This document shows, in pieces, positions 17,414-26,005 of a DNA stretch of 64,000 nucleotides. The notes beneath the pieces were generated by a model. It was not told the DNA's origin, searched no databases, and saw only the letters and a program-made list of their open reading frames with translations. Source of the DNA: Leucobacter sp. OLIS6. GTDB lineage: Bacteria > Actinomycetota > Actinomycetes > Actinomycetales > Microbacteriaceae. The DNA lies in contig NZ_MRAV01000002.1 in the NCBI RefSeq assembly GCF_002752355.1, positions 56,756-120,755 on the forward strand, read 5' to 3'. The number at the start of each line of letters is the position of its first letter. Positions within the stretch are counted from its first letter, which is position 1. A program made the position numbers and the translations under genes.

Positions 17414-19000
17414 CTACCGCTCGCCGGCGAGCACGAAGCCCGCGCCGAGTTCGCCGATCAGCACGGCCGGAGCGTTCGTATTGCCCGTGGTCACCCGGGG
17501 CATGATCGACGCGTCGATCACGCGCAGCCCGTCGACGCCGTGCACCGTGAGGCGGGGCGAGACGACGGCCAATTCGTCGACGCCCATCTTGCAGGTACCG
17601 ACCTGGTGGTGGTAGGTCGCGAGGGTGCTGCGCACGTAGTCGACGAGGTCCTCGCCGTCGCCGATCCCCGGGCCCGGGTAGATCTCGGTCGCGCCCCAGC
17701 CGCCATCCTCGGGAGCCGCGGCCAGCGCCGACTGCGTGCCGATCCGGCGGCACTGCCGCACGGACGCGACGAGCGACGCGACGTCGTCCTCGTGGCTGAG
17801 CGCCTGCGGATCGAGGCGCAGCGGATCCGTGGCGGCCGGGCCCGACAGGGTGATCGAGCCGCGCGAGGTCGGCGTCACGAGGCCCGCCATGAGCGAGAAC
17901 CCGTTGTCGCCCGCGGGCTCGAGGAAGTCGCCGTACATCGGCACGGAGAACAGGATCGGCTGCGTATCGGGGCGGTCGAGCTCGGGGCGGCTCTTCCAGA
18001 ACAGGTGCGACTGCGTCACCGAGACGCCCTCCCGCGGCGGGTCGATGGGGCGCTCGGCGGCGAAGATGACGGGCGCGAGGTAGTGGTCGTGCAGGTTCTT
18101 GCCGACGCCGGGCAGATCGACCCGCGGTTCGATCCCGACCGCGCGCAGTTCGTCGGCCGGGCCGATGCCCGAGCGCAGCAGCACCCGCGGGGAGTCGATC
18201 GCACCGGCCGAGAGGATCACCTCGTCCGCGAACAGCTCGCGCAGTTCGCCGGCCTGGGCGAATCGCACGCCGATCACGCGCGGGCGCGCCGCGGGGTCCG
18301 TGTCCGCATCCTCGGCGAAGATCAGCTCGTGCACGTGGCAGCCTGTCTCGACCGCGATGCGATCCCGCACCGGCTTCAGGTAGGCCATGTAGGTGTTGAA
18401 GCGGCGGCCGTCGCGGATCGTCACCTGCTGCTGCGAGACGCCCTCGATCTCGGCGCCGTTGTAGTCGGGATTGAGCGGCAGCCCCTCCTCGACCGCGGCG
18501 TCGATGATCGACTGCTGGATCGGCGAGAGCGGGTACTCGTCGGTGACGTCGAGCAGGCCGTCGGTGCCGTGCAGCGCCGGGTCGCCCGAACCGTGGAAGT
18601 TCTCGATGCTGCGGTAGACGGGCAGTACGTCGTCCCACCCCCAGCCGGGGTTGCCGAGCGACTCCCAGTGGTCGAAGTCCTGCGGGGTGCAGCGCACCCA
18701 GATCATGGCGTTCAGCGAGTGGGACCCGCCGAGCACCTTGCCGCGCGGCCAGTGCAGGCGATGCCCGTTCGCACCGGGCTGCGGTTCGGTGAAGTAGTCC
18801 CAGTCGTCGGGTCCGTGCCAGAGCTCGCCCATGCGGCTCGGATCGTGGATCGCGGGATTGCCGTCCTCGCCGCCCGCCTCGAGCACGGTGACCGAGACCC
18901 CGGCATCCGCGAGCCGGCGCGCGACCACCGACCCCGAGGATCCGGCTCCGACCACGATCGCGGTGCGGGGCTGCGCGCCCTCGCCGAGCTGCTCCGACAT
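17414..19000 (-). CDS. GMC-family FAD-dependent oxidoreductase (choline/alcohol dehydrogenase-like)
   Basis: 528 residues. FAD-binding VGAGSSGSVVARRLAD at the N-terminus, GMC signature WPRGKVLGGSHSLNAMIW, second signature with GAIDSPRVLLRSGIG, and the C-terminal active-site region YHHQVGTCKMG. The start ATG has GAGAGGAG 6 nt upstream. GMC enzymes oxidise choline, alcohols or sugars; the sequence does not discriminate. First gene of a two-gene operon with the SDR. Confidence 0.9.
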   Translation of the reverse strand: MSEQLGEGAQPRTAIVVGAGSSGSVVARRLADAGVSVTVLEAGGEDGNPAIHDPSRMGELWHGPDDWDYFTEPQPGANGHRLHWPRGKVLGGSHSLNAMIWVRCTPQDFDHWESLGNPGWGWDDVLPVYRSIENFHGSGDPALHGTDGLLDVTDEYPLSPIQQSIIDAAVEEGLPLNPDYNGAEIEGVSQQQVTIRDGRRFNTYMAYLKPVRDRIAVETGCHVHELIFAEDADTDPAARPRVIGVRFAQAGELRELFADEVILSAGAIDSPRVLLRSGIGPADELRAVGIEPRVDLPGVGKNLHDHYLAPVIFAAERPIDPPREGVSVTQSHLFWKSRPELDRPDTQPILFSVPMYGDFLEPAGDNGFSLMAGLVTPTSRGSITLSGPAATDPLRLDPQALSHEDDVASLVASVRQCRRIGTQSALAAAPEDGGWGATEIYPGPGIGDGEDLVDYVRSTLATYHHQVGTCKMGVDELAVVSPRLTVHGVDGLRVIDASIMPRVTTGNTNAPAVLIGELGAGFVLAGER

Positions 19001-19124
19001 GAGAACTCCTCTCCGTCGCGGCACCCTTGCCGCGCACTCCCTTCGAGGCTGGCATCCGGGCGCGCGGTGCGTCGAGGCCGGCGCGCGGGTCGTGCCCGCT
19101 CAGACAAGCCGGCCGCCCCTCAGG

Positions 19125-20003
19125 TCAACGGTCGGCGAGCTCCCGGAAGTAGTCGGCGAGCCGATGGCGTCCGGTGGGCTGTCCGACCCCGTCGACCCGC
19201 ATCCCCTCCAGGAAGAACCTGGTGAGGGCCGCTTGCCGGGGGCCGATCCGATCCGCGACCCAGGTCGCGGCCGATGCCGCGGGCGCGGGGACGGCGAGGT
19301 AGCGGGGCGTTCGTCCGACGGCCGAGAATGCGAGCTCGACGATCTCCCGGTAGCTGAGATCGTCCGGTCCGCCGATGTCCCAGGACCCCGCGGGGCCCGA
19401 CAGCCGATCGACGCAGAACGCGGCGAGGTCCTCTCCGTGGATGGGGCGTAGGCGCACCGAACCGTCGCCCAGGCCGAATGCCAGGCCGCGCCGTGCGAGC
19501 TGGAACACCTCGGTGAGGTCGGAGAAGTACCCCGAGGGATTGACGATCCTCGGGGAGACCTCGCTGCGCGCAAGCGTCGCCATGAACGCGGACTTCGCCC
19601 GCGCGATGATCGAGGTGCCCTGCGCGGCGTTCATGACTCCGACATAGGTGAAGCTCGCGACGCCGCCCGCCTCCGCGAGCTCGAGATAGCGCAGGTTCAT
19701 GCGGTAGTCGACGAGCCAGGGATCCGCTTTCTGCCGGGTGACGCCGAGTGCTGAGACGACGTGGGAGACGCCGCTCATGAGTCTTCCGTCCGCGTCGGCT
19801 GCTTCGGCGTCCGGCGCGACGATCCACTCGTCGACGTGATCGGCGAGCGGCGGCGATCCCCAGGGGCCCGCGGCCCGGGCGCGGTCGCGATCCCGCACGA
19901 CCGCTCGCACGCGCATGCCTCGGGCATGCAGTGCGCGGGCGAGGTGGCGTCCGGCGTAACCGGTCGCGCCGAGGAGCAGTGCGGTGCTGTCTTCCGTGGA
20001 CAT
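19125..20003 (-). CDS. NAD(P)-binding, NmrA/atypical-SDR-like protein
   Basis: 292 residues with an N-terminal Rossmann motif LLLGATGYAGRHLARAL, then RAVVRDRDRA, and the conserved SHVVSALGVTRQK region of NmrA-like or epimerase-like proteins. The classical Ser-Tyr-Lys triad is not evident. Start chosen at 20003 because GGAAAGG lies 6 nt before that ATG. It is divergent from a TetR gene with a perfect operator-like palindrome between them, so it is probably repressed by that regulator. Substrate unknown; quinone or stress functions are typical of the group. Confidence 0.8.
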   Translation of the reverse strand: MSTEDSTALLLGATGYAGRHLARALHARGMRVRAVVRDRDRARAAGPWGSPPLADHVDEWIVAPDAEAADADGRLMSGVSHVVSALGVTRQKADPWLVDYRMNLRYLELAEAGGVASFTYVGVMNAAQGTSIIARAKSAFMATLARSEVSPRIVNPSGYFSDLTEVFQLARRGLAFGLGDGSVRLRPIHGEDLAAFCVDRLSGPAGSWDIGGPDDLSYREIVELAFSAVGRTPRYLAVPAPAASAATWVADRIGPRQAALTRFFLEGMRVDGVGQPTGRHRLADYFRELADR

Positions 20004-20016
20004 GAGCATCCTTTCC

Positions 20017-20032
20017 TGTACCACCTGGTACA
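20017..20032. promoter_or_regulatory. operator palindrome between NmrA-like gene and tetR
   Basis: TGTACCACCTGGTACA: 7-bp inverted arms with a 2-nt spacer, in the 67-bp divergent gap. It precedes a TAGAAT -10 (20037-20042) for the TetR gene and lies just upstream of the NmrA-like ribosome-binding site, consistent with control of both genes. Confidence 0.65.
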
Positions 20033-20036
20033 CAAA

Positions 20037-20042
20037 TAGAAT
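20037..20042 (+). promoter_or_regulatory. -10 box of the TetR gene at 20071
   Basis: TAGAAT; a transcript start near 20049 would leave a short leader containing GTGAGGAG before the ATG. Confidence 0.45.
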
Positions 20043-20070
20043 AGCCGGGAGTCCAGAGTGAGGAGCGCGC

Positions 20071-20679
20071 ATGGGTCGCCCGGCGAAACCGATCGACGAG
20101 GATCGTCTGTCCCGCCTGCTCGACGTCGCAGCCGAGGAGTTCCTCGCTCGCGGGTACGAGCAGGCGTCTTTGAACCGCATCCTCGAACGCTCCGGTGTCG
20201 CGAAGAGTTCCTTCTACCACTACTTCGGCGACAAGGCCGGGCTGTTGGAGACCCTGGCCCGTTCCGCGGGCGAAGGTTTCGACGAGCTGCTCCGGCCCCC
20301 GGAGCCCGGAGGCCGGTTCCCCGGCATGGACGCGGTTCTTCGCGACACCTCCGATCGGCTCGCCGCGCTGGCCCGCGACCGCCCCCGAGCCGTGACTCTC
20401 GGCCATCTGATCGCGCTGCCCGACCTTCCGGAGGTTCCGGCGGTCCGATCCTTCCGTGCGGCCGTGGGCTCCAGGGTCCTCAGGCTCCTGCTCGTATGGC
20501 GCCGCCGGGGCGAGATCTCGGCGGTGCTGCCGCTCCGGTTGCAGCTGGCCGCGCTGCTCGCCGTCGTGCAGGTGGCCGATCGATGGGTGCTCGATCGGAA
20601 CGCGGCGCCCGATGCGGCCGCCCAGGCGGAGGAACTGATCGCGCAGTTCCTGCGCGGTCCGAATGCGGGCGATTCCTGA
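20071..20679 (+). CDS. TetR-family regulator
   Basis: 202 residues. N-terminal DNA-binding domain (ARGYEQASLNRILERSGVAKSSFYHYFGDKAGLLETLA) and a variable helical C-terminal domain. GTGAGGAG precedes the ATG. It most likely binds the palindrome at 20017-20032 and controls itself and the NmrA-like gene. Confidence 0.87.
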   Translation: MGRPAKPIDEDRLSRLLDVAAEEFLARGYEQASLNRILERSGVAKSSFYHYFGDKAGLLETLARSAGEGFDELLRPPEPGGRFPGMDAVLRDTSDRLAALARDRPRAVTLGHLIALPDLPEVPAVRSFRAAVGSRVLRLLLVWRRRGEISAVLPLRLQLAALLAVVQVADRWVLDRNAAPDAAAQAEELIAQFLRGPNAGDS

Positions 20680-20710
20680 GGGCGTCCGGACTGCGGAGCC
20701 TCGCGCGCCG

Positions 20711-20963
20711 TCAGCCGATCGTCCCGTTCTGCGACGTACGGGCGAGCCCGACTCGGGGGCGTACCTGATCTCCCAGAAGACCTGGGCGAGCTGGGCTCTG
20801 CGCCGGGTGACGTCTTCGATATGCTCGGGGTCGTAGGTCCCGCCGTCGGCCCGTCGCAGCTGGGGCTGTGCAGCCGCTCGGACCCCGCGCTGATGAGCAG
20901 ATCCACCGACTCCTGGACCTCGGTGTCGCGCCCGGCATGGCACCGAAGCCGGGCCGGAGCCAA
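20711..20963 (-). pseudogene. possible frameshifted gene remnant
   Basis: The 322-bp stretch between the TetR and TMEM175-like genes has no intact gene. On the minus strand two frames carry protein-like pieces with high G/C third positions: one with RDTEVQESVDLLISAGSERL (about 20860-20963), then another with ADGGTYDPEHIEDVTRRRAQ and LAQVFWEIRYAPESGSP (about 20745-20880). Joined by a frameshift they read like one degraded helical protein. No family was recognised and no start or ribosome site is convincing. Confidence 0.3.
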
Positions 20964-20988
20964 GCCGCGCGAGCGGGATCTTCGGTGC

Positions 20989-20994
20989 TAGCAT
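20989..20994 (+). promoter_or_regulatory. -10 box, leaderless start of TMEM175-like gene
   Basis: TAGCAT followed by 7 nt and the ATG at 21002; no ribosome-binding site is present, as expected for leaderless translation. Confidence 0.5.
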
Positions 20995-21001
20995 CCGTCG
21001 C

Positions 21002-21658
21002 ATGAGCGAGGATCGTCCCGTCGAAGAGTCCCGCAACTACGCCGCCGAGCGGCCGAAGGCCTTCGTGGACGCCGTGGTCGCGATCGCCATGACGCTGCTG
21101 ATCCTGCCGCTTATGGAGAGCGTTGGCGAGGCTTCATCTTCGGGCGAGGACACGCTCGAGTGGCTCGGCGGCCATCGCGACCAGCTGCTCAGCTTCGGCC
21201 TGAGCTTCGTGATCATCGCGATGTTCTGGATGAGCCACCACCGCCTGTTCGCGCACGTGCACCTCGTGTCGAACCGGCTGCTGTGGCTGCTCGCCGCCTG
21301 GATGCTCTCGATCGTCTGGCTACCGGTCGCAACCTCGATCTCGGGGCAGATGTCGGGGGAGGACTCGATCGCCCGCGTCCTCTACATCGGCAGCATGATC
21401 GTCACCGCGCTCCTCTCGCTCGTGATCCGGCTCTATCTGCGCCGCAACCCCGAACTGCACACGACCCCGCTGGCTACGCTGCGCGACGGTACGGCCGTCG
21501 ACCTGGCGATGGCCACGCTCTTCGGACTCTCGCTGCTCATCGCGGTGCTGTCGCCGGCCATCGGCTACTACTCGATGGTCATCATGTTCGCGATGGGCCC
21601 GCTGGAGGCCCTCTACGCGAAGCTGATCGGTCGGGCGTTCGCGGGTTCCGGGTCTTGA
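21002..21658 (+). CDS. TMEM175-like (DUF1211) membrane protein
   Basis: 218 residues, about six hydrophobic segments. The first helix KAFVDAVVAIAMTLLILPL corresponds to the R/K-x-x-AFSDGVxAIAxTLLVL signature of the bacterial TMEM175/DUF1211 potassium-channel family, here with FVD instead of FSD. A second SFVIIAMFWMSHHRLFAHV segment also fits. Probably a cation channel in the cytoplasmic membrane. It stands alone with its own leaderless promoter. Confidence 0.8.
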   Translation: MSEDRPVEESRNYAAERPKAFVDAVVAIAMTLLILPLMESVGEASSSGEDTLEWLGGHRDQLLSFGLSFVIIAMFWMSHHRLFAHVHLVSNRLLWLLAAWMLSIVWLPVATSISGQMSGEDSIARVLYIGSMIVTALLSLVIRLYLRRNPELHTTPLATLRDGTAVDLAMATLFGLSLLIAVLSPAIGYYSMVIMFAMGPLEALYAKLIGRAFAGSGS

Positions 21659-21689
21659 CCGGTTCGTCGCGGACTGCTTGCGTGAACGC

Positions 21690-22574
21690 ATGATCATCGA
21701 CGGTGTCATCGGCATCCCCATGGACTCCTCCGGCCGATTCGCGGGGTGCGAGCTCATGCCCGCGGCGCTGCGGGAAGCCGGCATGGCGGGCTGGCCGGTG
21801 CGGGATCGGGGCAATGTGCAGGCGGTGCTCGCCGATCCGCGCCGCGACCCCGACACCGGGATCATCGGCTTCGCCGACCTGGTGAACGCCTCGGTGGTGG
21901 TGCGCGACGCGTTGGAGCCCGTGCTGCGGACCGGCGAGCGTCCGCTCGTGACGGGCGGCTGCTGCAGCATCCTGCTGGGCACCTTCGCGGCGGTGCGGCG
22001 GGTCCGCCCGGACGCGGGGCTCGTGTTCATCGACGGGCACTTCGACATGCACGAGCCGCACCGCAGCGAGACGGGCGAGGTCGCCGACATGGAGGTCGGG
22101 ATCCTGCTCGGAGCGGGCCCGGCAGAGCTCGTCGGGCTCTCGGGCGCGGAGCGCTCCGTCGAGGACGAACGGCTCGTCGTCATCGGTCCCCGCGACCACG
22201 GGGAGATGCGGGACACCGGCTCCCCGCTGCCCGCTGAGGCGCACCCCGCAGTGCTCGTGATCGACGAGCCGGAGCTGCGGGGCGGCGGAGTCGACGAGGC
22301 GGCCTCGCGGGCGCTCGCGCGGCTGCGCGACTCGGAGTCCGACGGGTTCTGGGTGCACATCGACTTCGACGTGCTGAGCACGACGGCGTTCCCGGCGATC
22401 GACTACCCGCTCGACGGCGGGCTCGACTGGGACCAGCTGACGAAGGTCGTGCGCCCGCTGGCGCTCGACCCCGGGTTCCTCGGAATCAGCGTGTCGATCC
22501 TCAACCCGCGGCTGGATCCCGACGGCGCGACCGCCGCGCGCACCGAGCGCTGGCTGCGCGCGGTGCTCGACTGA
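21690..22574 (+). CDS. arginase/agmatinase-superfamily protein with altered metal site
   Basis: 294 residues. The ureohydrolase motifs are present but modified: the GGDH motif is GGCC (89-92), so the usual His ligand is Cys92. DxHxD is kept as DGHFD (115-119), and SxDxD appears as HIDFD with the following residues VLSTTAFPAIDYP. Five of the six usual Mn ligands are thus retained. Related actinobacterial arginase-like proteins carry Cys in the first motif, and their activity is not established. TTGCGT-N6-ATG at 21678-21690 suggests a leaderless start. Confidence 0.72.
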   Translation: MIIDGVIGIPMDSSGRFAGCELMPAALREAGMAGWPVRDRGNVQAVLADPRRDPDTGIIGFADLVNASVVVRDALEPVLRTGERPLVTGGCCSILLGTFAAVRRVRPDAGLVFIDGHFDMHEPHRSETGEVADMEVGILLGAGPAELVGLSGAERSVEDERLVVIGPRDHGEMRDTGSPLPAEAHPAVLVIDEPELRGGGVDEAASRALARLRDSESDGFWVHIDFDVLSTTAFPAIDYPLDGGLDWDQLTKVVRPLALDPGFLGISVSILNPRLDPDGATAARTERWLRAVLD

Positions 22575-22608
22575 GCCGTCGGCGCCCGCGGTCACCCGCA
22601 GCGTGCGC

Positions 22609-22614
22609 TACCGT
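22609..22614 (+). promoter_or_regulatory. -10 box, leaderless start of DUF1345 gene
   Basis: TACCGT, six nucleotides, then GTG at 22621. This favours 22621 over the in-frame GTG at 22603, which lies upstream of the expected transcript start. Confidence 0.5.
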
Positions 22615-22620
22615 CGAACG

Positions 22621-23355
22621 GTGTCTGCGCCCCCGTCCACCCGAGAGATCCCGCTCCGCTACGAGGACAGCTTCCGTGGGGGCATCGCGATCGTCGCGTC
22701 GCTCGCCGGAGTGCTCCTGGGAATCCTCCCGCTGCTGATCGGCGGCGCCCCCGAGGACCGGCTCGGCACGTTCTCCTCGGTCCTGTTCGCCGCCTGCCTC
22801 GGGCTGTCGCTGTTCTCGCTCGTGTATCTCGCCTGGACCCATCGCCTCTTCGCCCGCACCGCGCCCGACGAGGCGCGGCGGATCGCGGCGATCCAGCACC
22901 GGACCGGGCCCGGGCGTTTCGCGCGTCTGCTCTGGTTCGGCGGCACCGAGGGGTGGGCGCTGACGGCCGCCGCGACCGCGCTCGTCTTCGCGATCGCCGC
23001 GCTGCTCATCGGCGCGCACCGCAACGGCGCCTGGCTGCCCGCGCTCGTGCTGCTGACCGCGGCGACCTCCTGGGCGACGGTGGTCTACGCGTTCGCGCTG
23101 CGCTACTTCCGACTGCATGCCGCGGGGGAGCGCATCGACTTCGACATCGACGAGGAGCCGGTGTTCGTCGATTTCCTGTCGATGTCCGTCATGGTGTCCT
23201 CCGTCGGTGCGATGTCGGCGGGCACGCCGCGCACGCGCGCCGGACTCAGCGCGGTGCGCACCCACACGTTCATCGCGTTCGCGTTCAATGCCCTCGTCGT
23301 CGCCATGGTCGTGTCCCTGCTGACCACCTTCATCGCGAGCGCGCAGACCGCATGA
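22621..23355 (+). CDS. DUF1345 membrane protein
   Basis: 244 residues, about five membrane helices. The segment VYLAWTHRLFARTAPDEARRIA, the YAFALRYFRLH stretch and FLSMSVMVSSVGAMSAGTP are typical of DUF1345 proteins, whose function is unknown. The start GTG 22621 is chosen because a -10 box lies six nucleotides before it. Its stop overlaps the ATG of a 29-codon frame. Confidence 0.78.
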   Translation: MSAPPSTREIPLRYEDSFRGGIAIVASLAGVLLGILPLLIGGAPEDRLGTFSSVLFAACLGLSLFSLVYLAWTHRLFARTAPDEARRIAAIQHRTGPGRFARLLWFGGTEGWALTAAATALVFAIAALLIGAHRNGAWLPALVLLTAATSWATVVYAFALRYFRLHAAGERIDFDIDEEPVFVDFLSMSVMVSSVGAMSAGTPRTRAGLSAVRTHTFIAFAFNALVVAMVVSLLTTFIASAQTA

Positions 23356-23441
23356 GCGGGTTCGGTCCCTGGGCCACCGCGGTCGCGGGCGGGATCTGGG
23401 CGATGGAGCGCGGGGTCCGGGCCGCGCGCGGGTCTGCTTGA
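23352..23441 (+). CDS. possible 29-residue small protein
   Basis: ATG in a 4-bp ATGA overlap with the DUF1345 stop, encoding a 29-residue peptide beginning MSGFGPWATAVAGG with a basic tail. Termination-reinitiation could translate it. No homology is known to me and it may be chance; recorded because the overlap geometry matches that of genuine coupled genes in this window. Confidence 0.2.
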   Translation: MSGFGPWATAVAGGIWAMERGVRAARGSA

Positions 23442-23449
23442 CTGGTCGC

Positions 23450-23980
23450 ATGGCAGTCGCGCTCGTTCGTCCCACGATGGGTCTCTTCGCCGAGTGGGCG
23501 GAAGCGCTCGCCGAGTTCGGCGGCGCGGACGTGCACGGCATGGGCATGGACGCCGGCACGGTCCCCGACCGCGCGAACTGCGCGGCCCTGGTGGAGCTCG
23601 CCGAGCGCTTCGCGGATCCGGGCGCCGAGATCCCCGCCGACAAGGTTCACGCGGATCACTTCTGGATCGTCGACGGGGACGAGGTCGTCGGGTTCATCGG
23701 ACTCCGCTGGGAGCTGAACGCCTATCTCGCGCACGCCGGCGGGCACATCGGCTACTCGGTGAAGCCGTCGAGCCGCAGGCGCGGATACGCCGGTGCGGCG
23801 CTCCGCCTGGTCCTGGATCACGCCCGCGAGCGCGGGATCCACCGGGTGATGATCACGTGCGACGACGACAACCCGGGATCGGCGCGCACCATCGAGGGCG
23901 CCGGAGGCGTGCAGGGCGACCTCATCGACGCGTCCGACGTCGGGCACCCGCGACTGCGCCGCTACTGGATCGAGCTCTGA
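23450..23980 (+). CDS. GNAT-family N-acetyltransferase
   Basis: 176 residues. Motif A of the acetyl-CoA site is visible in GYSVKPSSRRRGYAGAALRLVLDHARERG (R-R-G-Y-A-G pattern), followed by VMITCDDDNPGSARTIEGAGG. ATG 23450 is preceded at six nucleotides by TTGACT, a weak -10-like box, so the start is probably leaderless. Its 3' end overlaps the convergent DinB-fold gene by 19 bp. Substrate unknown. Confidence 0.83.
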   Translation: MAVALVRPTMGLFAEWAEALAEFGGADVHGMGMDAGTVPDRANCAALVELAERFADPGAEIPADKVHADHFWIVDGDEVVGFIGLRWELNAYLAHAGGHIGYSVKPSSRRRGYAGAALRLVLDHARERGIHRVMITCDDDNPGSARTIEGAGGVQGDLIDASDVGHPRLRRYWIEL

Positions 23981-24615
23981 GCCGAGCGCTCGGCGAGCAG
24001 TTCGGCTCCCGGGCCGTCGAAGGCGGCGACCGGGACCGGGCGTCCCGATACCGCCATCAGCAGGTCGAGCTCCGTCCCCCGCACCTCGGAGCCTGCTCCC
24101 CGGGCGGCGCCGGAGTCCGCAGAGACCAGGCGGAGACCGGCGGCGCGTTCCGCTCCGCCCCCGAACGAGACACGTGTGCGCAGCTGGTAGTCGAGCGCGC
24201 CCCGCACGGCCGGGGCCGGATAGTCGCCCGAGAGGCCGAGCGGCCTGCGCACGTCCTCGCCGTGCACGATCGCTTCGACGAGCCGCGTCGCGAGGTTCGC
24301 CGGCGGGGTCCGTCGGAGCCCCGCCGCGTTCCGGAACCGCTCGAGCGTCCGAGCGGGGTCGGGATCCTTGCACCGCGCGATCCCGTCGGCGTTGGCGCGG
24401 TCGAAATCGCCCCGCGCCACGATCATGCTCCGCACGAACGCGGCGCGTCCGGTGCGGGCGGTGTCGAGCAGGTGCGCCAGGACATCGTGGATGCTCCATC
24501 CGGGGCACAGGGACGCGCGTTCCCAGTCGGCCGGCGCGATGCGCCCGAGATCGTCGGCGAGGCGCAGACGCTCATCGCGCACGGCCGTCCACACCTCGTT
24601 CTTTCCGAGCGTCAT
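23962..24615 (-). CDS. maleylpyruvate isomerase/mycothiol-dependent DinB-fold family protein
   Basis: 217 residues. The N-terminal half has the DinB/MDMPI pattern (VRDERLRLADDLGRIAPADWERASLCPGWSIHDVLAHLLDT), with the metal-binding His of the AHLL helix and a second His in EAIVHGEDVRRPLG. The family includes mycothiol-dependent isomerases and many uncharacterised actinobacterial proteins. The ATG has CAGGAG 7 nt upstream. Confidence 0.78.
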   Translation of the reverse strand: MTLGKNEVWTAVRDERLRLADDLGRIAPADWERASLCPGWSIHDVLAHLLDTARTGRAAFVRSMIVARGDFDRANADGIARCKDPDPARTLERFRNAAGLRRTPPANLATRLVEAIVHGEDVRRPLGLSGDYPAPAVRGALDYQLRTRVSFGGGAERAAGLRLVSADSGAARGAGSEVRGTELDLLMAVSGRPVPVAAFDGPGAELLAERSAQSSIQ

Positions 24616-24708
24616 CCCGGCTCCTGTCCGGATCCCGGCGGTCCCGAGGGCCGAGGATCCGCTTCTCATCCTGCACGCTGCGCGTCACGGGGTCCAGGGC
24701 GGGCTGTG

Positions 24709-24714
24709 TAGTGT
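24709..24714 (+). promoter_or_regulatory. -10 box, leaderless start of membrane protein gene
   Basis: TAGTGT, seven nucleotides, then GTG at 24722; no ribosome-binding site is present. Confidence 0.5.
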
Positions 24715-24721
24715 CGCTTCC

Positions 24722-26005
24722 GTGAGCACCGCATCGTCATCGCCGCCGAGGACCGGCGCCCGGGCCGCGGGCCGCCGGATCGACCGGTGGTTCCGCGAGC
24801 TCGGCCTCCCCACCTTCGTGCCGCTGCGCCGCTGGTTCATCGACCTGCCGCGTCGCGTCGCGCCGCTCGTCACCGCCGTTACGATCCTCGCAGCGCTCAG
24901 CGACGACCAGTTCGACCGCGCGATCGACGAGGCCGTGCGGCTGGTGCCCGAGGTCGGCGACGGGCAGTGGATCGTGGTCACCATCGTGCTCGTGGTGCTC
25001 GCGATCCTCGCGCTGCTCGCCTGGGCCGGATACCGGCTGGTGCGCGCGGCGATGCGGCGGCTCTCGCCCGCGGTGGGCAATGCGGTCGGCGTCGCCCTGA
25101 TCCTCGTCTGCCTGGCCCTGCTGGTCATCGGCGGATACCTCGCGAAGCCCGGTGCCACCGTCGGCCCGGCCTTCTCCGCGATCGCGACGGTCCTCCTCTG
25201 CATGCTCATCACCGGCATGGGCGGCGGCGCGCTGCTGTCGTGGGGCACCCGGCTCGCGGTGCGCAATGCCTCGGCGGTGGGACACATGGCCTCGATCGCG
25301 CTCCCCGTGATCCTCATGCTGGTCGTCTTCGCGTTCTTCTCGGCCGAGGTGTGGCAGATGTCCTCCGCGCTCCACTGGGGCAGCATCGCCCTGGTCGGCC
25401 TCGTCGTGGGGGCGCTCGCCCTCGTCGTGGTGCTGCGCGTGTGCGCCTCCGAGATCGACGACATGGGTCGTGTGCTGAGCGCCGATGAGCGCGGGCACCT
25501 GCTGGCCGGAACCCCGGTCGAGGGGCGTCCCGGCGCGGAGCGGGCACCGACCCGGCCGCTGCGCCTGGTCCAGCGGATCAATCTGCTGCTCGTCATGGCG
25601 GTCGCCCAGCTCATGCAGGCACTGCTCTTCGCCGCACTGCTCTGGTCCCTGCTCATGATCATCGGCGGCATCGCGGTGCCCGTCGGAGTGGTGGAGCTGT
25701 GGGTGGGGCCGGGGACCCCCGCTCACCCGCTGCGCGTGGAGCCGCTCGTGGTCGGCGGCGCGACGCTGCCGATCACCGTCAACCTCGTCAAGTCCGCGGC
25801 CGTCCTGTCGATCATCTCGACGCTGCCGTTCGTGTTCTCCGCGGTGAGCGAGGCGCGCTATCGCGAGCGGTTCTTCGACCCGATCATGGCGGACATCCGT
25901 CGCGCTATCGTGGTTCGTGACGCGCTGCTGGCGACCGCCGGCGGTGCCGCCCCCGCTGCCGCGACCCGCGACCGAGGGGATTCGAACCCCAGGAGCGATC
26001 AGTGA
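24722..26005 (+). CDS. multi-pass membrane protein of unknown function
   Basis: 427 residues. A basic, arginine-rich N-terminus (residues ~8-45), then about eight hydrophobic segments from residue ~50 to ~385, and a short polar tail. No domain was recognised. It begins at GTG behind a TANNNT box and overlaps the following acetyltransferase by 4 bp (GTGA), so the two form an operon. Confidence 0.7.
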   Translation: MSTASSSPPRTGARAAGRRIDRWFRELGLPTFVPLRRWFIDLPRRVAPLVTAVTILAALSDDQFDRAIDEAVRLVPEVGDGQWIVVTIVLVVLAILALLAWAGYRLVRAAMRRLSPAVGNAVGVALILVCLALLVIGGYLAKPGATVGPAFSAIATVLLCMLITGMGGGALLSWGTRLAVRNASAVGHMASIALPVILMLVVFAFFSAEVWQMSSALHWGSIALVGLVVGALALVVVLRVCASEIDDMGRVLSADERGHLLAGTPVEGRPGAERAPTRPLRLVQRINLLLVMAVAQLMQALLFAALLWSLLMIIGGIAVPVGVVELWVGPGTPAHPLRVEPLVVGGATLPITVNLVKSAAVLSIISTLPFVFSAVSEARYRERFFDPIMADIRRAIVVRDALLATAGGAAPAAATRDRGDSNPRSDQ

